Assembly: GCF_000379725.1 (NCBI RefSeq)
Contig: NZ_KB903631.1
Span: 1 to 64,000 of the forward strand
Source: Cytophaga aurantiaca DSM 3654
Lineage (GTDB): Bacteria; Bacteroidota; Bacteroidia; Cytophagales; Cytophagaceae
Direction of reading: 5' to 3'
DNA length: 64,000 nucleotides
Within the stretch, counting starts at the first letter, position 1. The number at the start of each line of letters is the position of its first letter. A program made the position numbers and the translations under genes. Of this stretch, positions 16,808 to 26,809 are shown one piece after another. The notes beneath the pieces were generated by a model. That model did no database searches. It saw only the letters and a program-made list of their open reading frames with translations, and was not told the origin of the DNA.

Positions 16808-18817
16808 ATGAAAAAAATTACATTTCTACTTATTCTATTATCCTTATCTTTTTTAGGAACGGCCCAACAAGTTCAATGGGCATTTAAAGTATTGGAACAT
16901 TCCAGTCAGCAGAGCTCTAAGGATTATGCAGCTGTACAAGCATTAGGCATTCCGAATGCGTTGCCGCATCAGGGAGAAAGCATTAAGGCATGGGAACCAA
17001 AATCAACTGAAAAAGAAAGTTTTATAAAGGTAGGATATCTGAAGCCTATTATTCCCAAGCAAATTATTATTGGCGAATCATTTAATGCAGGCCATATCAC
17101 TGCGGTGTATGTATATGATGCATCCGGAAAAGAATTTCGTATAGCATCTCTTGCAAATGCATTTGCTTCACCCGATGGCTTATTGCAGATTTCAACACAA
17201 GAAGTAACGTTCAATGTATTGGCAGTTAAAGTAGTTGTTGTAGCTAATGGTGTTCCTGTAGGCATTGATGCTATAGGAATTACAACGTATGATAAACATT
17301 TTAAAATACAGCAAAGTGATACCGATCTGATTAAATCGAATATGGTTGCGAAAAAAATGAGCGATAGTGTGAATAGCAACTATATGGAAATTGGCCCGCT
17401 TGTTTCTCCAAATGGAAAGACCTTATACTTTAGTCGTAGAGGAGATCCTTCAGATGTAGGTGGAAAAAAAGATTTCGAAGATATCTGGTATTCAAATTGG
17501 GATCCGTCTACTAAAACGTGGGGTAAGGCACATAACATGGGCTGTCCGTTAAATAATAAAGACCCAAATTTTATCAATTCTATTTCTCCCGATGGCAATA
17601 CCGTATTGTTAGGTAATTCATACAATGCAGATGGAACGATGGAGGATGGTGTATCTATGGCACATAAAACAGCAACCGGATGGAGTGCACCTGTGCGTTT
17701 AGAAATCGAAGATGAAGACCGTAATAAAAGCACAATGGTTAGTTATTTTATGGCCAATAGCCAGAAAATATTAATGATCTCGAACAATCGCAGTGGAGAT
17801 AGCTATGGAAAAAATGATTTATATGTAAGCTTTTTACAAGCAGACGGTACCTGGTCCAAACCATTAAACCTTGGAAATAAAATTAATACAGATGCTATAG
17901 AAGACGCTCCTTTTTTAGCTTCAGACAATAAGACACTTTATTTTACGTCGGACGGATTGGGTGGTTATGGAGGTTCAGACATATACATGAGCAGACGTCT
18001 GGATAGTACATGGCAAAATTGGTCTACACCGGAAAACTTAGGTCCTGTAGTTAACAGTTCCCATGATGAGTCTTTCTTTAGTTTAAGTGCGTCAGGCAAA
18101 CAAGTATTCTTTACATCACAAGTAGCATCAGATTCAAGAGATGTAGATATGTATGTACTTGAGCTTCCCGCAATGTTAGCTCCGGAACCCGTGTTGTTGG
18201 TTCATGGTCATGTATATAATAGCAAAACAAAAGAGCTTGTAAAAGGAGTTAGAATTTCATTTGAAAATTTAACAACAGCAACAGAAATTGGTATTGCAAG
18301 TTCAAATTATGATTCTGCTTCCTATACAATTGTATTGCCAGCGGGTGTTAAGTATGGTTATTTGGCAGAGAAGGAAGGATATATTTCGATCAATGAAAAT
18401 ATCGATCTTTCGAACATGAAGGAGTATAAAGAATATGAAAAGGATTTATACATTACGCCTATTGAAACCGGACAAGTTGTAGCACTGAATAATGTATTCT
18501 TTGATTTTAATAAATATGAATTGAAGAGAGAATCGTATCCTGAACTGGATCGATTAGCAGCTCTTTTGAAAAAAAGCCCTACAATGAAAATTGAATTGTC
18601 TGGTTACACCGATTCAATCGGTACGAAGGCATATAACGATAAATTATCAAGCAGTCGTGCGCAAGCTGTTGCCGATTATTTAATTGCAAAATCCGGAGTA
18701 GATAAAAAAAGAGTTATCGTAAAACATTTTGGCGAATCGAAACCTGTTGCAACCAATGCAACTGCTAAAGGAAGAGAGTTGAATCGAAGAGTAGAATTTA
18801 AAATCGTTAGCAAATAA
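16808..18817 (+). CDS. OmpA-family protein with PD40 propeller repeats
   Basis: 669 residues from ATG 16808, chosen because it gives the signal peptide MKKITFLLILLSLSFLGTAQ. A beta-rich N-terminal domain (about 22-165) precedes WD40-like PD40 repeats (about 190-460; SPNGKTLYFSRRG, SPDGNTVLLGNS, DNKTLYFTSDG, GGSDIYMSRR). A carboxypeptidase-regulatory-like domain (about 465-550) and a C-terminal OmpA peptidoglycan-binding domain (563-669; DFNKYELKRES, SGYTDSIGTKAYNDKLSSSR, RELNRRVEF) follow. It tethers the outer membrane side to peptidoglycan. The PD40-OmpA layout resembles T9SS-associated PorE-like proteins but lacks a lipobox and TPR, so identity with PorE is not claimed. Confidence 0.85.
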   Translation: MKKITFLLILLSLSFLGTAQQVQWAFKVLEHSSQQSSKDYAAVQALGIPNALPHQGESIKAWEPKSTEKESFIKVGYLKPIIPKQIIIGESFNAGHITAVYVYDASGKEFRIASLANAFASPDGLLQISTQEVTFNVLAVKVVVVANGVPVGIDAIGITTYDKHFKIQQSDTDLIKSNMVAKKMSDSVNSNYMEIGPLVSPNGKTLYFSRRGDPSDVGGKKDFEDIWYSNWDPSTKTWGKAHNMGCPLNNKDPNFINSISPDGNTVLLGNSYNADGTMEDGVSMAHKTATGWSAPVRLEIEDEDRNKSTMVSYFMANSQKILMISNNRSGDSYGKNDLYVSFLQADGTWSKPLNLGNKINTDAIEDAPFLASDNKTLYFTSDGLGGYGGSDIYMSRRLDSTWQNWSTPENLGPVVNSSHDESFFSLSASGKQVFFTSQVASDSRDVDMYVLELPAMLAPEPVLLVHGHVYNSKTKELVKGVRISFENLTTATEIGIASSNYDSASYTIVLPAGVKYGYLAEKEGYISINENIDLSNMKEYKEYEKDLYITPIETGQVVALNNVFFDFNKYELKRESYPELDRLAALLKKSPTMKIELSGYTDSIGTKAYNDKLSSSRAQAVADYLIAKSGVDKKRVIVKHFGESKPVATNATAKGRELNRRVEFKIVSK

Positions 18818-18850
18818 AGATAGTCAAGCAGGTATTGCATTTTTTAAGAC

Positions 18851-18882
18851 AAGGTTCGGATTTAGTCATCCGAACCTTTTTT
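18851..18882. terminator. bidirectional terminator between convergent OmpA genes
   Basis: Stem AAGGTTCGGAT / ATCCGAACCTT with a short loop, followed by TTTTTT. Its 5' side is AAGG rather than a pure A-run, so it fits best for the plus-strand gene ending at 18817; the minus-strand gene ends at 18895. Confidence 0.8.
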
Positions 18883-18894
18883 ATTTCTCACCAT

Positions 18895-20292
18895 TTATTG
18901 TTTGGGAAGTGTTAATCGTATAACGGTTTTCGATTTTTTTACTTTCCGTTTTACGTTTAATTCTTTTTCCCGAATGATTGTATTGTTTTGCTGCAAACCA
19001 AATTCAGTCGGATAATTTATAGCATAACCTATATATCTTTTCCCTCGGACATGTTCAAAAGGAACAACAACATCGTACTCTTTTACATAGTAACCGGGAA
19101 CAGAACCGCGTTTGGCTTTTACAATTAATCGTTTTTTTGTAGGAGATGAAAAAGATGTATAATCAGTCCGCTTCAGTATAACGAATGCGGTTGCGCTTGT
19201 GTCATAATATTTTTTACCCTGCATTTCAAAAATAAATTTCCCTCTTCTAAGGTATAATGAATCATTTACTGCATATTGGCGAATTTTCCCATTTAAATAA
19301 TAATAAGTAGAGTTAAATACCGCTATGCTATATATAGAATCTGAATAATCAAAAGAATCGCAGTACCACTTCTTCCATAATAGACTGTCTGAAATAAATA
19401 AGGTATCGCCGTTTTGAGGTTCGCGATAACCGAAATGAGCAAAACGAGTAAGGAGTGTTTTATGCGTACTTGTTTCTTCTGGTACAGAGAAAATAGATGT
19501 ACAAGGCCCCTTGGTTGCACAACATACGCCGGCGGTTTTATTGCAGTCCAGTATTAAATAGTAACTTTCCGAAATTGAGTCGTATTGAAATTCGGACGCA
19601 TATCCACTAAAATTTATCGAATCCCTGGATTGTGAACAGGAATATATAGAGATAGCTTTTGGGAATTTTGCAATGTGCGTTATAGAATTGTAAAATGCTT
19701 TAGGGAAGTAATACACATTGAAACAATTATTGGTCGTATTAACGTGGTATACGTTTGAAGTATCGCTTATTGGAATAGCAGAATAATATTCAGATTTAGT
19801 ACGAATGTATGCCCAAACCCTGATTTGAAAATTACATAAGTCCGGCTTGTATAAGGATTTTAAATTGAGCCATATTTGACCTTTACCTTTCTCTGCAATA
19901 TTGATTAAGGTATCCAATACAAACGTAATTTTTGCATATCTGTTTTTGCTTAAATCGTTTGTTGAGGCTGCTTTGGATTCTCCATGGTTTATTGTTTCAA
20001 TGCGAACACTTGTATCGATCAATGGTTTGAGTACACGCCGCGCCGCATCAATTCGTTTTTGAGAAAGAAGCATGTTTGATTTTTCTGAACCCGTGGTGTC
20101 GCTGTATCCTTCGATGCGCACCGACTGAAAGGTAAATGGTTTCAGGGATGCAATCGATTGTTTGATCTTTTCTGCATCCTGTTTTGTTAATGCAGATTTA
20201 TTCGTTTTGAAATAAACAGACACTTCGTTACATGTTTGTGCATACGAAGCACACACATGAAAAGTGAGTAATAAAAATAGGAGATGTTTCAT
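18895..20292 (-). CDS. secreted protein with N-terminal OmpA domain and unknown C-terminal part
   Basis: 465 residues with signal peptide MKHLLFLLLTFHVCASYAQ. An OmpA-type domain lies unusually at the N-terminus (about 27-128): VYFKTNKSALTKQDAEKI, IEGYSDTTGSEKSNMLLSQK, then the NRYAKITFVL strand. The remaining roughly 335 residues are beta-rich with several Cys (a CCATKGPC cluster) and no recognised family. Probably periplasmic or outer-membrane-associated, binding peptidoglycan. It is convergent with the OmpA/PD40 gene. Confidence 0.7.
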   Translation of the reverse strand: MKHLLFLLLTFHVCASYAQTCNEVSVYFKTNKSALTKQDAEKIKQSIASLKPFTFQSVRIEGYSDTTGSEKSNMLLSQKRIDAARRVLKPLIDTSVRIETINHGESKAASTNDLSKNRYAKITFVLDTLINIAEKGKGQIWLNLKSLYKPDLCNFQIRVWAYIRTKSEYYSAIPISDTSNVYHVNTTNNCFNVYYFPKAFYNSITHIAKFPKAISIYSCSQSRDSINFSGYASEFQYDSISESYYLILDCNKTAGVCCATKGPCTSIFSVPEETSTHKTLLTRFAHFGYREPQNGDTLFISDSLLWKKWYCDSFDYSDSIYSIAVFNSTYYYLNGKIRQYAVNDSLYLRRGKFIFEMQGKKYYDTSATAFVILKRTDYTSFSSPTKKRLIVKAKRGSVPGYYVKEYDVVVPFEHVRGKRYIGYAINYPTEFGLQQNNTIIREKELNVKRKVKKSKTVIRLTLPKQ

Positions 20293-20525
20293 TGATTTAA
20301 ATTAATAGTCAATAATTTCTTTGGCGTAAAAATTTAATCGTAAGTATACTGCTTTTCGCGGACTTATGTTATTTATTTGAACATCATTATAGTCTGAAAT
20401 CAAATCTTTGAATTTGGACTATTATTCTTTATATTAGATCTTTAATTTTACTATTCTGCGCATTGTTTTTTAGTGAATAGCAGAATGAATTGAAATCAAT
20501 TTTATACCATAACCGAAATTTATTT

Positions 20526-23372
20526 ATGAAGAATCTTTTACGCTATGGATTCATGCTATTCAGCCTGGCATGCATTCCCATTTTAACCAAGGCGCAATGT
20601 ACACTCAGCGCTGGTTCTGCTGTGGACAAATGTGTTTTTCAAACGGATTCTATTCAGCTCCATGGTGCTGCAACAGGAGGTTTTACGGCCTATAGCTGGA
20701 CAACTTCCGGCAGTGGTACCGTATACAACAGTACAGCATTAAATGCCTATTATAAATACAGTCAGGCAGACATTACAAATAATTCTGTAACCTTAACCTT
20801 AACAGCATCCGGCGGTACCTGCGGAACAGTTACTTCTCAAGTCGCCGTGACGATATATAAACAACCAAAAGTTGTTATTGCCGACAATGAATTTACAGTT
20901 TGCGGATCAACAATTCCGGTGACTACTACTGCAACCGGTGCGTCTGCATTACAATGGTATACGCAGGTTGGTTCGGGTACGTTCTCAACTACTACTGCAA
21001 CCAATACGGTATATACACCTTCAGCAGCAGACATTACAAGAGGTTTTGTATTGATTGAAATAAAAGGAACCACACCCATTTCAGGATGCTTTCACATGGA
21101 TACCGTTCGTGTAAATATTGCATCCAGCGTTTCATTAAATGCAGGAACAGATCAAACAGTTTGTGCTGCACCTACCAATACCATGATATATTCCAATGCA
21201 ACAGGTGCGTATACAACGTATGCATGGACAACATCCGGTACAGGCACTTTTTCAGATCCAACGCAATTGGCAAGTCCATATACTGTATCTGCAGCAGATA
21301 TTGCTGCAGGAAATGTTACCTTAACTCTTACAGGAAGCAGCACCGCATGCGGCTCTGCATCTGATGCACGCACACTTACTATTTTAGCACGTCCTACTGT
21401 TTCTGCAGGGATCGATCAGACTGTTTGCACAGATACAGCTGTACTTAACGGCACCGTTACACCATCTTCAGGAGCAACGCTTCAATGGTCTAATGTTACA
21501 GGTACAGGTACAATTACAGGAAGCACAATACTTACAACTAGTTATAGAATTTCTGCAGATGATGTAACAAGAGGGTATGCGTTGGTTCGTTTGAAAGCAA
21601 CTTCTTCTGCCGGCTGTACACAAGAAGATACTGTAAAACTGAATATACTTACTGCACCGATTGTTTTTGCAGGAAGCAATCAAATCTCATGCAGCGGTTC
21701 GGTTCAGCTTACCGGTTATGTAATTAATGAAACTGCCAAAACATGGGCTACCAGCGGTACAGGAACATTTGCAAATGCAAGCAAAGATTCTACTATCTAT
21801 ACGCCTTCAACAACAGATCGCAATTCAGGTGAGGTAACACTTACGTATACTGGAGTGAATACATGTTCAACCGTTAGCAATACTTCGAAAATTAAATTTC
21901 TTGTTTCGGCTCAACCAGTCATTAGTGCAGGTGCAGACGAATCTGTGTGCGGAAAAGATACCGTTCAGCTTCTAGGGTCTGTTGTAAATGCATCCGGCGG
22001 AAACTGGTCAGCAAATGGGACAGGACGTTTTATATTCTCAAAATCGCACCTGGCGAATCTGTATATACTTTCTGCTGCTGATAAATCAGCAGGTACTATT
22101 TCATTCACCTTATCGTCTTACAGCAATGGTGGGTGCAACTCTGTATCGGATGTTAAAACCGTAACGATACAAAGCGGCTCATTGCCACATGTAAATGCAG
22201 GGCTTGATCAAACATCTTCTGTAACTACACAGCTGAATGCTACGGTGAGTGATGCAACATCACAGCTTTGGCAAACATCCGGAGTTGGCGTATTCACTCC
22301 AAATCCAACTTTAGTAAATGCTTCTTATATTCCTTCTGCAGATGATATTGCTGCAGGAAGTGTTACACTTACACTTGTTGCTACAAATTCTTGCGGAACA
22401 GCATCGGATGCGTTGACCGTATTTACTGCAGCACCATCTTCTATAAGTGGTACGGTGAGTGCGGGTGCTAATACATTGGATCGCGGTGTCGTATATTTAT
22501 ATGATGTTGTTGGATTTGCACCAAGAGTGATAGCTATTGATACAATCAAACAAGTAGATAATGGTGTGTATGAATTTTCATCTGTACCAAATGGAAATTA
22601 TGTAATATATGCTGTACCGGAATCAGTTTCGATATCTTCAACATCGTATCTTGCAACTTATGCAGGAAGCGTTCCGGCTACTAACTGGTTAAATGCAGGA
22701 GACAAACACATAAGTAATAGCTCTGCAAATGTAATCGATATAGCATTGGTTGCATATACAAGTGCATTGCCAAACTGGAATGCCGGAAACGATACAATTT
22801 CAGGTGCAGTATTTTTTGATTCTACACCTCCAACTCCGGTAATGCATAGATTGGCAGGTACAAATTTTGCACCGCTTGCAGGTGTTGTTGTTTATTTGAA
22901 AAATTTAAATGGGCAGGTGATCGCATATACATCAACAGATAAATACGGGACATATTCATTTAATAATGTGGTTGAAGGTAATTATTATGTTTATTCGGAA
23001 TGTTCAAACACGATGGACCTGTCAGGAGGCAGAGTTATTGCTGTAGACGGTAATCCGCTTACCATTGAAGATGGTAATACAGTTGTAAAAGTTTGGGCAC
23101 TTATAATGAACGTTTTTTCGCAAAACAAGTCTATACAGATCAATGTATATCCAAATCCTGCATCAGATAACATTCATTTGCAATTACCTAAATCAGGAAA
23201 TTATGTAATAACAATATCAGATGAAACAGGTGTTGTTCATATAGAGCAACAAATGAACGTTAGATTAAATGAAGCAGCGGATGTTTCTATAGCTGGTCTG
23301 AGCAAAGGTTTATACATCATTCAGATCACATCCGGTGAGGAAGTGTATAATACTAAAGTAATAAAGTTTTAA
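20526..23372 (+). CDS. T9SS-exported protein with multiple Ig/PKD-like repeats
   Basis: 948 residues from ATG 20526, preferred over the upstream TTG at 20490 because it begins the signal peptide MKNLLRYGFMLFSLACIPIL. About seven Ig/PKD-like repeats of roughly 85 residues follow (each with AGxDQTVC, TWxxSGTGTF and YTPSAADIxxGxVTLTL features). Two Cna-B/SdrD-like sections (ISGTVSAGANTLDRG; AGNDTISGAVFF) come next, then a T9SS sorting domain (INVYPNPASDN to YNTKVIKF). The repeats and the C-terminal half are paralogous to the protein at 38756. Likely a surface adhesin or matrix protein; the substrate is unknown. Confidence 0.85.
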   Translation: MKNLLRYGFMLFSLACIPILTKAQCTLSAGSAVDKCVFQTDSIQLHGAATGGFTAYSWTTSGSGTVYNSTALNAYYKYSQADITNNSVTLTLTASGGTCGTVTSQVAVTIYKQPKVVIADNEFTVCGSTIPVTTTATGASALQWYTQVGSGTFSTTTATNTVYTPSAADITRGFVLIEIKGTTPISGCFHMDTVRVNIASSVSLNAGTDQTVCAAPTNTMIYSNATGAYTTYAWTTSGTGTFSDPTQLASPYTVSAADIAAGNVTLTLTGSSTACGSASDARTLTILARPTVSAGIDQTVCTDTAVLNGTVTPSSGATLQWSNVTGTGTITGSTILTTSYRISADDVTRGYALVRLKATSSAGCTQEDTVKLNILTAPIVFAGSNQISCSGSVQLTGYVINETAKTWATSGTGTFANASKDSTIYTPSTTDRNSGEVTLTYTGVNTCSTVSNTSKIKFLVSAQPVISAGADESVCGKDTVQLLGSVVNASGGNWSANGTGRFIFSKSHLANLYILSAADKSAGTISFTLSSYSNGGCNSVSDVKTVTIQSGSLPHVNAGLDQTSSVTTQLNATVSDATSQLWQTSGVGVFTPNPTLVNASYIPSADDIAAGSVTLTLVATNSCGTASDALTVFTAAPSSISGTVSAGANTLDRGVVYLYDVVGFAPRVIAIDTIKQVDNGVYEFSSVPNGNYVIYAVPESVSISSTSYLATYAGSVPATNWLNAGDKHISNSSANVIDIALVAYTSALPNWNAGNDTISGAVFFDSTPPTPVMHRLAGTNFAPLAGVVVYLKNLNGQVIAYTSTDKYGTYSFNNVVEGNYYVYSECSNTMDLSGGRVIAVDGNPLTIEDGNTVVKVWALIMNVFSQNKSIQINVYPNPASDNIHLQLPKSGNYVITISDETGVVHIEQQMNVRLNEAADVSIAGLSKGLYIIQITSGEEVYNTKVIKF

Positions 23373-23394
23373 ACGAATAGTTAATAGCAAGAAA

Positions 23395-23435
23395 AAGCTC
23401 CTGTATCTTTTATAGATGCAGGAGCTTTTTTGTTT
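23395..23435 (+). terminator. rho-independent terminator
   Basis: Stem AAGCTCCTGTATC / GATGCAGGAGCTT followed by TTTTGTTTTTTTT, 22 bp after the Ig-repeat protein stop. Confidence 0.85.
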
Positions 23436-23487
23436 TTTTTAATTATAATTTAATCAACACACATTTATTTTTACTGTTCAATCCATT

Positions 23488-23898
23488 TTATGTAAACATT
23501 TCCCATGTTCCATAATCAGTCCATTCGAACGGCTCACCATCTTCATCATATACTTCGGTTGTAAGCTCCCATTCACCATCGTAGGAATTTGTTTCTGAAT
23601 TAAAATTTCCGAAGTAATAAATATCCGGATGCGGTTGAGAAGTATCGTATTCTACTGTTCCATCTTCTCCTTCCCAGTAAGAATATGGATACTTCAAAAT
23701 AAAACTGATGGTGTTATTTTCTCTATCAATGAAACCTTTCATGAAGGCCGCTTCTTTATGTGCACTTATGCCGGATTCTTTACACGTGCCTTCAAATTCA
23801 TCTCCATTGAATTCCAGTTGTGCAGTGAAATCAACTTTCGGATTTTTTCCTGTGTAGTCAGGTCCGTAAAGATAGAATCCATTCCATGTTTTATTCAT
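23488..23898 (-). CDS. small acidic protein of unknown function
   Basis: 136 residues, strongly acidic and aromatic, with no signal peptide. Alternating strands (WNGFYLYGPDYTGK, FTAQLEFNGDEFEGTCKESG, DGEWELTTEVYDEDGEPFEW) suggest a small beta-barrel or lipocalin-like fold, which is inference. It is the last gene of a likely operon with the membrane protein at 23923 (24-bp gap) and the histidine kinase at 24515. Confidence 0.6.
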   Translation of the reverse strand: MNKTWNGFYLYGPDYTGKNPKVDFTAQLEFNGDEFEGTCKESGISAHKEAAFMKGFIDRENNTISFILKYPYSYWEGEDGTVEYDTSQPHPDIYYFGNFNSETNSYDGEWELTTEVYDEDGEPFEWTDYGTWEMFT

Positions 23899-23922
23899 GT
23901 CTATTTGATTTAGATTAGTCTC

Positions 23923-24471
23923 TTAATTAGTTTCTTTTGACTCTATATATTTATTTATTCTGGGTTGTAAAAACAACACACCAAAAAAAGGAGCGTATAA
24001 AAGAAGCAATGTTGTTTGTACACCATTATAGGGCCATGCAGGGTTTTTGAGGCTTAACAGCGTTTTAACATTAAAAGAAAACAAATATATGATAGAGAAA
24101 GTGCTCAATAACATAAGCATAATGAATGCAACTACAGAAAATGGAGTAATTTCATTCGGTATCCACAAGGTAAGCGGATCTTCATGTAAGATGTATTCAC
24201 GATAAAATTGAACAATAAAAGAACTTACAAACAGAGTGCCATGGATCAGAAAGAATAATTTAAAGAATTTTATTTTTGACGTATCTTTTTGCAAGTAAGC
24301 ACCAATTTGATAATGCCAACCAAAGAAAAAAACAGAGTAAAGGATGACACATGGTTCTATTAAGAACTCCAAATAAATGGATTCGAGTAGGAGAGGAATG
24401 ATGACAAAGAATAATAAAAAAGGCGAAATTAAAAGAAATAATTTCCAGCGGTTTAATTTTAATAAGTTCAT
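23923..24471 (-). CDS. five-pass membrane protein, unknown function
   Basis: 182 residues with about five hydrophobic helices (around 10-30, 34-55, 68-90, 110-132 and 150-170) and no catalytic motif. It lies 43 bp downstream of the 7TMR-DISM kinase and 24 bp upstream of the acidic protein, which supports co-transcription. It could assist the kinase as a membrane partner, but that is speculation from gene order. Confidence 0.65.
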   Translation of the reverse strand: MNLLKLNRWKLFLLISPFLLFFVIIPLLLESIYLEFLIEPCVILYSVFFFGWHYQIGAYLQKDTSKIKFFKLFFLIHGTLFVSSFIVQFYREYILHEDPLTLWIPNEITPFSVVAFIMLMLLSTFSIIYLFSFNVKTLLSLKNPAWPYNGVQTTLLLLYAPFFGVLFLQPRINKYIESKETN

Positions 24472-24514
24472 TCAGAAATTTTATTAAATATAGAAAAATA
24501 CTTCAAAATCGTAC

Positions 24515-26461
24515 TTACCTTGGAAAACGAATCGTGAACCGTGTGAACTCATGTTCTTTAGAATCAATTTCGATCTCTCCGTTCAAACGGTCTATGTGTT
24601 GTTTCACAATATACAAACCAAGTCCAACGCCTCCAGGGTTTACGTTGTTTGCACGATAAAACATTTGAAAAATATTTGTAAGGGATTTTTCATTGATCCC
24701 GATTCCATTGTCTTCGAATGTTAATACCTGTTCATCGGCAGATTGAGTAAAGGTGATCGAAACAATATTCTCTGCTTTCGATTTGTCCATATACTTAATT
24801 GCATTTTCAATAATATTCTGAATAATTGAAAGCAATGTAAATCGTTCAGAGTTGATTACCGCATCTTCAGGAACGTTTATATTGAAGGTGATCTTCTTGA
24901 TATCCGGATACGCAACTAAATTTTCACGGATGCATTCATTTATTAATGTGTAAATATTGACAGGCTCTATAGTGACCTCCGAACGGTTATGCTCTGCGAT
25001 CTGCAACAATGAGTTCAATATATTCTGAAGTCTTTTTGAGACCAAATGAATATTTTCAAAATACATGTCTGCGTTCTCCTGATCGCGCTTGCCAAGATAA
25101 CACAAGCCATCAATGGATTTTAAAGGTCCTTTGATATCGTGTGACGCACGGTATAAGAGCATATCCAGATCGTCTGTTTTTTCTTTGATCAGTTCTTCCT
25201 GGTGTTTGATCATCAATGTATTTTCAATCACTTTTTCTTCAAGCAACTGTTTTTTTAATTTGTCAACTTTAAGCGTATTTAATCGGTATGCATTCGCAAT
25301 GGCAAGCAGCAACGATTGAATAATGATGGTGTAGTAAAGAGAATAAAATACATCTGTTGTGCAATCAATAATGTTGGCATGCCATAATACATTGATCAGA
25401 TAGCCTATGCTTATAGCAAGAAAACCGACACTGAATAAGGTAGCTGTTTTATTTTTTTCAAAACGGGATATAATCGAAAATATAAAAACAAGTACGGGTG
25501 CTACAAGATCGATCCACATAATTGCAAGCGGATAGTCTTTGTATATAAATATAAAGGGTAGGCGAATACTGATAAATATATAGATCAGAATATTAAATAA
25601 TCTGAAATTTTTCAGTTTAAGGAAGGAGCGTCCATACAATAAAGCTGAAACAGATAAAAGAAAGAACAGTGTATTCAATGTATACTCAATCAGCCATGGT
25701 GTACCTGCAAATAAATTCACTAAAGCAGTTGAGTCTCTGTAACTCATATAAAGCCCCTGCAATACAATATATATCGAATAATATACATATGCTTTGTCTC
25801 GTAAGCTGAAGTAGGTGCTTAAGTGATAGAACGCCATGAGTATAAGGCCACCATAAAAAAGTCCGAAAAGATAGAATTCAAATACGCTTTCTGAAAAAAG
25901 TTTTTTGTGTTCTACCAACGCAAAATCGTATTGAGTTGCGTTTTTATTTTTTAATTTAATATACAGCGTTATAGTATCGTTTTTGGGAATGGAAAAATCA
26001 ATGGTGAAATGTTTATGACGCATTTCTTTTGTTGTTTCCTCCGGAAAATTGAAACGGTATTTTTTATGGAAAAGTAAAGCAGAGTTCTTATACGCAAACA
26101 CATCCAGTGAGTCTATGCTGTAGTTATAGGAGATAAAGAACCAGTGATTGTTAACGGAAGAATGGTCTGTCAGTAAGAACTTACCCCAATAGGTGGCTGC
26201 CGGATCAGGATTCGAAAAAAAATAACTGTCTTCTGAGCTGAATAATTTTGTTTGAATGCTCTCTGGAGAAACGTAGCTGCTACTTGAGTCTTTATATATC
26301 TGAATTAAATCACTTCTTAATGGATAGTGCAATACATCATCCTTAATATTCAATGTGTTCTGGGCATTCGTATAGGTGCCTGACAGAGCAATGAATAGAA
26401 AGAATAAGAATTTCAGAGATGCAATCTTCTGAATGGTATAGATAGAATCTGTTTTTTTCAT
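24515..26461 (-). CDS. 7TMR-DISM sensor histidine kinase
   Basis: 648 residues. A hydrophobic N-terminal signal (about 14-33) precedes an extracytoplasmic 7TMR-DISMED2-like sensor domain (about 40-185; ATYWGKFLLTDHS, HWFFISYNYSIDSLDVFAY). Seven membrane helices (about 190-400) and a coiled linker follow. The kinase core has H-box ASHDIKGP with His441, N-box IIENAIKYM, G1 EDNGIGINE and G2 GVGLGLYIVKQH. DISMED2 domains are thought to bind carbohydrates or other small ligands outside the membrane. It leads a probable three-gene operon with the two genes downstream. No response regulator is present. Confidence 0.88.
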   Translation of the reverse strand: MKKTDSIYTIQKIASLKFLFFLFIALSGTYTNAQNTLNIKDDVLHYPLRSDLIQIYKDSSSSYVSPESIQTKLFSSEDSYFFSNPDPAATYWGKFLLTDHSSVNNHWFFISYNYSIDSLDVFAYKNSALLFHKKYRFNFPEETTKEMRHKHFTIDFSIPKNDTITLYIKLKNKNATQYDFALVEHKKLFSESVFEFYLFGLFYGGLILMAFYHLSTYFSLRDKAYVYYSIYIVLQGLYMSYRDSTALVNLFAGTPWLIEYTLNTLFFLLSVSALLYGRSFLKLKNFRLFNILIYIFISIRLPFIFIYKDYPLAIMWIDLVAPVLVFIFSIISRFEKNKTATLFSVGFLAISIGYLINVLWHANIIDCTTDVFYSLYYTIIIQSLLLAIANAYRLNTLKVDKLKKQLLEEKVIENTLMIKHQEELIKEKTDDLDMLLYRASHDIKGPLKSIDGLCYLGKRDQENADMYFENIHLVSKRLQNILNSLLQIAEHNRSEVTIEPVNIYTLINECIRENLVAYPDIKKITFNINVPEDAVINSERFTLLSIIQNIIENAIKYMDKSKAENIVSITFTQSADEQVLTFEDNGIGINEKSLTNIFQMFYRANNVNPGGVGLGLYIVKQHIDRLNGEIEIDSKEHEFTRFTIRFPR

Positions 26462-26809
26462 AACAAGTACTACTCTAAGATACGCATTTTTTTCTAAAAC
26501 GTATAGACGGTATTTAAAGTACGTAATTGAGAATTTGCAGCCACGAATGTGTATTCCTACATGCGTAAAATCAGGAGTGGAGTCCTTTAATTACCAGGAA
26601 GTAAAAAAGATAATTGTCAAGTACTGCCTAAAGAGAGGTTGAGCCTAATTTGATTTTTTGCATTCATTGCGAGGGAGAAATAGTTAAAATGTTACAGGTG
26701 TGGATTAATTTAAAAATAACAATTTTTTAGGTTACTTTTTCTCTTTGTAATACATTTACTTTCAATATAAAAAATCTTTTAAATAGTTTTTTATTTTTAA
26801 AAAGCAGAC
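26462..26809. other. intergenic region between divergent genes
   Basis: About 348 bp separating the minus-strand 7TMR-DISM kinase and the plus-strand DUF285 protein. I see no repeat family member, RNA gene or ORF here, only AT-rich presumptive promoter DNA. Confidence 0.5.

Noticed and set aside
16808-18817. PorE of the type IX secretion system
   Set aside because: PD40-OmpA layout is similar but the lipobox and TPR region expected of PorE are absent.
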